From Atrichornis clamosus (lineage: Eukaryota > Chordata > Aves > Passeriformes > Menuridae): 64,000 bases of DNA. The stretch covers positions 62,001 to 126,000 of the forward strand of contig WBMZ01008660.1 of NCBI GenBank assembly GCA_013400975.1. The letters run 5' to 3'. Shown piece after piece: positions 53,801 to 62,800 of the stretch. The notes beneath the pieces were generated by a model. It saw nothing but the letters and a program-made list of their open reading frames with translations, ran no database searches and was not told the origin of the DNA. The translations under genes were made by a program, and so were the position numbers. How positions within the stretch are numbered: position 1 is the first letter of the stretch; every line of letters starts with the position of its first letter.

Positions 53801-56800
53801 AAGAGTTCCCAAGTTAAATTCCATTTTCTATTAGAAAGAGATAGATAAACACAAAAATGTGAAGTGCTTGTGTCTGACACCTGATATAATGAGATTTTAT
53901 TTCAGGTTTCTAGGCATTGTAGTGACTTTTAAAATTTATATTTACATGGCTGTGGTACTTATTTGATGACACTTCCTCACTATGGTGTTCTGGTCTTGGT
54001 AGAGACCTGGAACACTGTGAGGGATGTGTGTGTGTGGTCAGCTGCCCTGTCAGCTTTTCCCCCTGGGACTGGTACTCTGGCTTACCCAACACATTCCCCA
54101 CGTCAGAATGCATTCAAAGTCCTTACTGAGCTTTAGCTGGCATTAAATGGGAACAGTCATGGGAGACAGCTGGAAGTAGCTTTTTTGAAAGCAAATTTCT
54201 CAGATAAATAAGAGTGCTCTGCCCACAGAAAAGGAGGATATGCACAGATGTGCTGTTCACTAGCCCAAGGACTCATGGGCACCTAATTAAATGCAGTGCC
54301 CATAGTTGTTACTTAATTGTGTCCTAAACCACAGCTAAGATCTTCCTTATTTGATTACATGAAATGTTTTATTTGCCCAATTTATTGTGCTATTCAGGAA
54401 AAGTGCCAGAAATGAGGTCTTGTCTGTATTGACTGTAGTGAGCAGACTTTAGATGAACAGCATGACTTTATTTTGCAGAAGGATTGGGAGTTAACTTATC
54501 TAATGGGAGTTAACTTGTCTAATAGCTTTTATGATTGCAGTTTGTTTTTTCCCCCCCCCGACACTTAGGCTCAGCTGAACCCTCCTTGCTAGAAAACATT
54601 GAAGATACCTTAGTGAAAACAATTGCCCTCTGCCAGAGGAATTCACACAGTTTAGACCAGCAACAGCGAGAGGTAAGGAAATCAAACAATGTGTCATAAA
54701 ACCCACAAAGGCCTCTGTGTCTCCTGAAACTTTGCCTGATGTGCCTCTTGCTTTCCCCAGCCACTGGATACTGGTCCAGGCAGGCACTGTTTGCTTTTCC
54801 TTGGGTTCTCCCTGTGGTGCTTCAGGGTTTAGGCCCCCAAGAGAGAAATCCTCACTCATAAGGGTGAAGCACAGAACAAGGGGCAGGCAGCAGGGAGGGA
54901 GGGATGAGACAAAGGCCTTCCCCCTTCCCAGCTCCAGATGGAAGTTGGGCACAACTGTCAGTCGGGCACAAATGTCGGTCAGGCACTGCAGAGGCACCCT
55001 GAGCTCTGAGCCAGCTTCCTGGTGGCACAGAGCTGATGCTACTGTCACTGTGGTGCAGAGCATGTTCACAGCCCCTCAGCTGAGTGTCAGCCTGGGCCTT
55101 GATGGGGGAGACCATGCAGCTGCCTTGAGCCCTTGCAGAGGGAGCTGGCTTTGCCTGTCTCCTTGGACTGAGGCTACATTTCCATTTTGCCTATGTCAGT
55201 GACATGAAGACATCTTTATTCTAAGATTCTGCATCATTTATGTAATTTCTGAACTCAGAACTGAGAATGTTCCCATGTCTGAAGAGGTGTCATTGCTGGA
55301 AGTCAAGAATTCTGTAATTTCTGCACCAGCACTGCCCAGTGTAAGAGGTGACCTGCTCCATTCCTTCTGTACAATGATGTCACTGTGCTACAGATAGGGA
55401 GAGAATTTAGGTGTCCCTTTCCATTTGGGATCCATTTACTGTGCTACCCATTCTGTAAGCTATTCCTACAGCAGAGAGTTTGCATCTCACATGGACAAGT
55501 AGCTGGGGACTGAACAAAGTAAACCCAGACTGTTGTCACATTTCAGAAAAGTGCTTTGCTCTGAAGTTATTTTACCATGTTTCAGCTCAGTCCCATTGCA
55601 GTTCTGTTCTCAGGATGTGGAAGTGAGTCTCTGCTAATGGACTCTGACGTTGCTCATAGCTCATTTTTAGCACTGCCCTGTGCTCACTGACTCTTTGCTC
55701 ACATTCCATGATTTCAGGCCCTCTGGTTTCCCCTGCTGGAGGCCATGATGTCCCCACAGAAATCCTCTGGCTCTTCCCAGTGTCCATACTCCGAATGTGA
55801 GTACTTTGGCTTTTGTGACCCCAGATATTAATCAGAAGTTGTGTGCTGTCTCTCCTCTGATCAGTTAATAGAAGAAAAGTAATTTTGATACTTCATTCCT
55901 AAATACTCTCCTCCCTGACCTGGAGGGACAGTAGGACTGAGCTCAGGTTGGGTGTTTGGTAGGCTGCAGCTGTCAGGTAGATGGCTTTTTGGAATTTATT
56001 TTATCTTCTCCTGAGGGCTGTACCAACAAGTTAGTTGCCTTGAGGATGGTCTCTCAGAGAGCCAAGGTGCTCAGTGTGTGCAAAGGCTTTACAGGTTGTA
56101 GGAGGGTGTTAGTGCTTTGGGAACTCCTGACATAACACGTTGTCATTTTCCATGCCCAGCCCTTTTGTGCACTTCTCCCTGCACCTGTCTGCCATAACGA
56201 AATCAGTAGGATTTGAATACACCAGCTAAATTCTCTGCTCCACTTCTGAGTCAGCAGCACACCTAGAACAGCCTGCCTTGTGGGAGATACAAGAGTAGTG
56301 AAAGGGGGCTTAGATTCTGTGGTCTTGGCAGTCTCCAGCATGGGAAGCACATGGAGCTGTTGGAGCCAGTCCAAAGGAAGCACCAGGATGATCAGAGGGA
56401 TGGAGCAGCTCTGCTGGGAGCAAAAGCTGAGAGAGTTGGGTTAGGTGGTATATTGGGGAGAAATTCTTGGAGGTGGTGAGGCCCTGGCACAGGTTGCCCA
56501 GAGAAGCTGTGGCTGCTCCACCCCTGGAAGTGTCCAAGGCCAGACTGGACAGGGCTGGGAGCAACCTGGGATTGTGGAAGGTGTCCCTGTCACATTCCTG
56601 TCCTGTTCCATGGCAGGAATGGCACTGGCTGATCTTCAAGGTCCCTCCCAACCCCAGTTACACTTGGACTCTGTGAGTGTCTTTTGGTCTATTCCAGACC
56701 TGTGCTGGGATGTAGGACCAAGTTTCATGCAAAGGTCAGTGCCAGGAAGTTTTAGAGTCTGTGGGCCATAACATGGATGAGGATCCAGGCTGGGGTTTGG

Positions 56801-59800
56801 TAGCAGTGGGAAAAGTGAATGAAAGTGCTACCAAGCAAGTAAAAATGTGGGTGTTTGCTGTAGGGGGTGTGTGAGGGGATGCAGAGGCATTGTGGGATCA
56901 AAGCTTTGTAAACTCCCCTCTGCTCCAAAAAGCTGTGTGTGCTTAGTGCAATATGTGCAGGAGCAAAGGTGTAAAAGCAGTTTTCAAACCAGAAAACATG
57001 ACCTGAAATAGAATTCTATCTGTAAGATTGATCTGTCTTTATCTCTTGGCTCCCAATGAACTGCTGTGGCTGTTGTTTGACATTCCAGCTTTGAAGAGTT
57101 TGACAATGCAAGTGCTGAACAACATGGCTGCATTTATTGCTCTTCCCTCAATCCTGCAGAGGATTCTCCAGGTGAGTTCCTGAAGAGAAGAAGGTTTGAC
57201 CAAGCTGTGCCACTCATTTATTGGGAAAAGGTGTTTCCAGGTCATTAGAGGTCAGATCAGCTAGTTGTCTGTTCAGAGTGTTTCAGTGAAAGTTCAGTTG
57301 GTGACATTGTCTTAGTTTGAAAGGCAGAGATCTGCCAAGGAAAAGCAGGAACCCTTCTGGAGTGGAAAGAATCTCCTCCTCCCCTGAATTATTGTAGTTT
57401 TGAAAATTATCAGGCTTTTGAGATCGAATATGGGAAAAGGAATAACAGTTCTTTACTGAAATACATATATATATAAGCCAACAGAACAAACAACAAGAAA
57501 CACCAGTAACAGCCTTCCCGCCCGGCGCGCGGTTTCCCCTGTTGCGTAGCTCTGGCCGCACCCGGGCGGGGGCGCTGGCGAGGCAGGGGAGGCAGGAAGG
57601 CTGCAGTGCAGTTGAGCGGTGGTTGCGGTCCGGTGGGAGTGGTGGTTGCAGCCAGCTGAGAGCGGTCGTCCTGTGCAGCTCCTGGAGTCGGTGCCGGAGG
57701 GTGTCCCCCGGGGTCCAGGCAGGCTTCGTTACATTCCGGCAGGAATGCGCATGTACCTCCCCCAGGGTGGAGCATTTCCCCATGGCATGATGAGATCAGG
57801 TGGTTTGGGAGGTTCTGGGTGGTTGGGTCGTTCTAGCTGCCCCTCGTCCATGACGGCCCGTGAACCGAGATGGCCCCCTCAGGATGGGTGTGATTCTTGT
57901 TGGTGCTTTCTGGGGGGAGCTCTCCCAGCTGTGTCTTTTGTGAAGACAAAGGGACCCTACCTCGCCACAGGGTTTCCCTTACCTTATCGAACGCCAGCTT
58001 GCAGTCCAAGGGGCCGAACGTGCACCGGGCAGTTGTTGCAAGCGACCTGTCGTGAACAGCTCATCACGGCTGATGCAGATGGGGGAGAACACATTGTTTA
58101 CTACGTCCCCATAACCCGGGACAGAGATACAAGGTGGAAAACTGATAGAATTATCTGGGAGGGATGTGGGAACACACGGAGCTGTGACAAGATAATGGAG
58201 GTAATTCCTGCAAACCAAATAAAACATTATCTCAAAGGTTGCAATTATTTTGAACTGAACCTTGGCAGGTTTAGGGGCAAAGGCACAATGAATTTCTGAA
58301 GACTTGGCACTGAATTTGTTGAAAGCTGTTTAGCTCTGGGATGGACATTTGTGCAGGCACTAAAGCAAGGTGTGTAGGCTTTGGAAGAAGGATCATGACT
58401 GGGCCAGAAATGGGATTGATGGTGCAGTTAGTATTTAAGCACCCAACATTGTGCTGAAGAGCTGATTTTAAGCAGGACCTTGGGTTGAGTGCTCAAATTT
58501 GTAATTTGTAAAACATACCAATAAAAGCTGATATTGGGATTTAATAACAAACCATGAGAAATGCAGAAAAGGAATTAGCACAGTTGTCTGCGTTGTGGAG
58601 TGAAATGATTGAAGGGTTGAGACAGGGTCAAAACACTGTTCAGGGTTTCTGTTCCAGGTGAGAGAAGAAAGGGCTTACAGGCTTCACAAGGTGAACACAC
58701 ACCTCGAGCAGCCCATGGGTTTGATCTTAATATTGTGCACAGTCATGGATTTTGGAAAAAACATAATTATACAACAGCAAAACACATTGTAAAAGAGTGG
58801 ATAAAAAGTGTGTTCAAATGAAATGTGGTTTTATCAAAGGTAGGGAGTATCAAGCAAACTTAGTGGCTCTTCACTGACTTACTTAGTCTAGTTTTAGCTG
58901 AGGCATTGGGTGTAACTTCCCGTTAGGCTTTGTTTGATGTTTAATGTGTGCAGGAAATGATGGAAGCTGTGAGTGAGTGGGAGGCTCCAGGGAGGCTTCC
59001 CTGGGTTGTGCTGAGAACTCCCACGATGGGGTGGGAGTCAAAGCAGTCACCACTGTGCAGATAACACAGCTGGGTAGTGTTACAGTGTGCAGGAACATCC
59101 CATTCTCCCTTGGGATGAAGGGAGATTCCTGTTGTTGGCAGTCATCAGATATTGCATTCCGTTTCTGTTCTGATGGACTCTTTTAGCAGCAATAGAAAAT
59201 CCCTTTTCCAGAGGCTGGCACTGATGTCCTGGAGGCAGCAGGGGAGTGAAATGTCTTTGTCTATTGTAGAAGGAAGTGCTTGGTGTGAGGGCTCTGCTGG
59301 GGAGGCTGAGGGGATGCTTCATCAGGTGAAGGGGACAGAAATGGGTCAGGCATCACTGAGAGCAGCATGTGCAGCTCTGGTCACTGAGTTTGGAGGCAGG
59401 GGGGAACTGCTCCTGCTCATTCCACTTCCCTGGTCAGCCTGACAAATTCAGTCTGACAAAAGAGAGATTTGGAAAAGCAGATTTTTTGAACAACTGGAGC
59501 AAAAAATGATGACTTCTTAAAATGCAGGGAGAAGGACTGAATTCCAGGTGAAGAGCATGAGTGTCAGAGCTTCATAAAATGGGGGTAGTAATTGGTGCCT
59601 TGTAGCTCAGAAACAGGTGTAGGGAAAATTATAACATCATAAAGACTGAGATCCTATGGAAGGGGAGGTGGTGCTGATCGACAGGATCTCTAAATAAATT
59701 GATTTTGTCTTTTAACACTTACTCTTCTATAGATTTCACTCACAGCCATGTATTTGCAAACCCCTGAGGTGTGTGGAGTGAGTGGTTGGCCTGGATGGTT

Positions 59801-62800
59801 TGTGGGCAGCAGAGAGTGTGTGAGCCCCTCACTGTGTGCTTGGGCTTCTCTGACTGATGCCAGAAGAGCTCAGTTCTGTCCTTCAGAAATTGCTGGCTGT
59901 TTTAAGGTGGATTTTTGCCTCTGAAGCTCACTTAAGCCTCTCCAAACTTCTCATCCTCCTCACTTGGAGATGGGCTCTCCCTCTGAGAGCTCAACTGTGC
60001 TGGGTCTCACCAGTGCTGCCTACAGGGCTTGGCATGCTCTGGAGACAGTGTCCTTTGTTACCAAGACAGGCCCTTCACTGAACCCTCTGCCCTTGTCCTT
60101 CAGTTCCACTTTTCCATTCCCTCTGCCTTCACACCAGCTCTCGTTCTGTGTGCTGGCACTGCACTGCTCCAGGGCACTGTTGCCTGTGTTTGTAGCTGTG
60201 TTTGTTGTGTTAAACTCTTGCTCCAGGGCTTGCAGAGGGTGCCTGTGGGAGGGTTTCTCTGGGGTTTATGTGGATATACAGCTTAGCCCCTGGGAGAACA
60301 TGCTTGGAATCCAGCTGGGAAACTGGTGTTGGAATGGTGATGAGCAGGTCTGTCTGTGTGGCTGTGTCCTGAGTGCCCAGCTCAAATGTTCAGGAGTTCT
60401 GAACCCTTGCCCTATTGGGGACCAGGAAAAAACTCCCTCTGAGCTAGGCAGCAGAGAGCACTGGACTTTTTGCCTCCCAGTCATCTGCTTTCTTGGATTG
60501 CCTGGGAATTCCATTGAAGTGCCCTGCAGGGAAGAATCACACATAGTGCTTTCCCAGACAGGAAGATCCCAGTGTTGTTAGCCCTGGCTGGGTGCTCCTT
60601 TTGCACAGCTGTGTGGTTGCTCTTTGAAGCCATGGAAAGTTCCAGACCCTGGTGCCCAGCCCTTCTGTCCTGGCTCTGAGCTTGCTGCAGGACACCCAGA
60701 TGTGTTCTTGACATGCCACCTTAACTGTGGCCACAAGGACATTCTGAAGCCTGCCTTTCTGGGCCCTGGAATGCACCCAGCCTTTCCCAAGCCCTCCAAA
60801 TATTTTGGTGAAATCCAGAATTGTAGGTGGTGCCTGTCTGACAAGGCCCTGAAATGCTGTTCCAGCAGAGCTCAAGGCTTGGTGGTAGAGCACAGATGTG
60901 CTGGAGCTGCAGTCTGGGAGGTGGAACAGCTGCCCAGGAATTCACTGGGGGATTTGTTGGAAGGTGGATAACATCAGTAAACTGAGGTAGATTATCTTCC
61001 CTTTTCTGAAGAGGAATTAGAGTATTCCAATTTTAGCAGACTGTTTTTCTTCCTCTTCTGGGCTTAACTGCTTACAGATTAGACCTTATGCAAATGTTAA
61101 CTTTGCAGCCAAAGTGCTTGGCCAAGGGGCACCTTGCAAGGGCTGGAACCAGGCCTGCAGCTTTCCCAGGGAACAGGCAGGGTTCTCCTGGCACCTGCCT
61201 GTCCCAGCACTTTGGTTCAGCGTTGTCTGATTGAAGTCATGTGAGATAACAATTGATAGATTCACGTTTCTGCTCATCCTTAATAGTGTTGGAGAGTTAT
61301 TTATTAACTAGGAAGTCTGAACTAACCGCATTAGGAGAGATACCAGAGGAATCCTCTTGAGCATTAAGAAAAATTCCATGTTATTAAGGATGTGAGTGCT
61401 CTCTGAAGAGGGCTGAGAGGTTGAGTGTTAATTCCCTTACAAAGCTGTAATCCTTCATGAATGTTTTGCAAGCAGATGCAGCTGATGCCTCCTACAAAAT
61501 GGAGAACTGGCGAAGCCAGAAATTGAAAAGCTACCTACCTGTAGGAACCCCAAAGAGGGCAGGGAAGGAAGGAATCTCTAAAAACTGTTCCAGAGGGGAA
61601 GCAGAAATATCCAGAAAGCATTTCCACATATTTTTTCCATCCCTGCTTAGGGCTTTGGCTGATTTTTATTCCTAGTCCAGGTCAACACTGGGATTAGTTC
61701 TGTGTGCAGTGGTTGCTCTGCCCCCTGCAGAGGGGAGAAGCTGCAAGTGAATGTGTTTGCAGAGAGCATTTATTAGCACTGGTAGAAAAGCAAGTGCTGT
61801 TTCCTGGATCCAGGAAGAAATGGGAAATGCAAGAGGCAGAACTGGCTGAAAGGGCTGCATGAGCACCTCTGGCCTGTTCTGGGTCCCTGCCAGCCCTTCC
61901 CCATCTGTTTGTTGGCAGCAGCACTGGGCAGCCACTTTGGCTCTGGCTCCCTGTGCTGATGCCACGTTCCCAGGGCAGCACCAGCCTGGCAGCAGTTGCT
62001 GGGATCTGTTCCTGGGTGGTGCAGTGCCTGTTCCACTGCACAGGATGGCACATTCATATCTGGAGCATGCATGAATTCCAACCCCAAACCAGTTTTATGA
62101 GGTGGAATTAATGAACAATATTCCTCCATAAGAACAAGTGATCCCACCAGGCTTTTGTGACTGGAGATTGTGTGGGGTCTGAAAGCAGCAGTTCGGAGGC
62201 ACTGTAACTGTCCGGAGGAGTGACCTGGGAGCTGTGGGTGTGATGCTGGAGGCAGGCAGGCAGCTGCAGCCTGGGCCATTGGATGGCTCCAGCAGGGAAT
62301 GCCCATGGACTCACTGCTGGCACTGGGCTACCAGGCCTGCTGTGAGGCTTGGCCAGACCATGGGCCGCCTCTGTAGAGAAGAAAGTCCATTTTCTTCCTA
62401 CCTGCTGTTATTTTTAGAGGTCATCAAGCTTGACTTGAGGAAAAGAAAGCAACTGAAAGATCTCAGACTTACGTTCCCCTTCTGCAAAGCTTCAGCTGGG
62501 TCTTTATTCTTCTCTCTTCCTCACATCTCCTCTTCCTCCTCTGTCTGTCCAGACAAGAATCCAGTGGCTTTGAAAGTTTCCCCTTGCAGCTCAGGAAGTT
62601 TGAGCTGCTGTATGGAAATGGTGGGATCTGGGCAGAGTGACCTGTTGGCCTTCCCTTGGCCACGCACTTGAGGGCTTTAGGAAAGTATCTGCTGGATGCC
62701 AGGCTAACCTGCTCTGTGCTCTGGATCACATTCCTGCTGTCTGGAAGCCCTGAGTCCCCTGCTCCTCCATAATCCCTGCAGTGACTCAGGGCCATGCACT

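Noticed and set aside
54500..55069. 189-codon minus-strand open frame
   Set aside because: It overlaps VPS8 exon 38 in antisense and extends into unique intron sequence with no recognised similarity.
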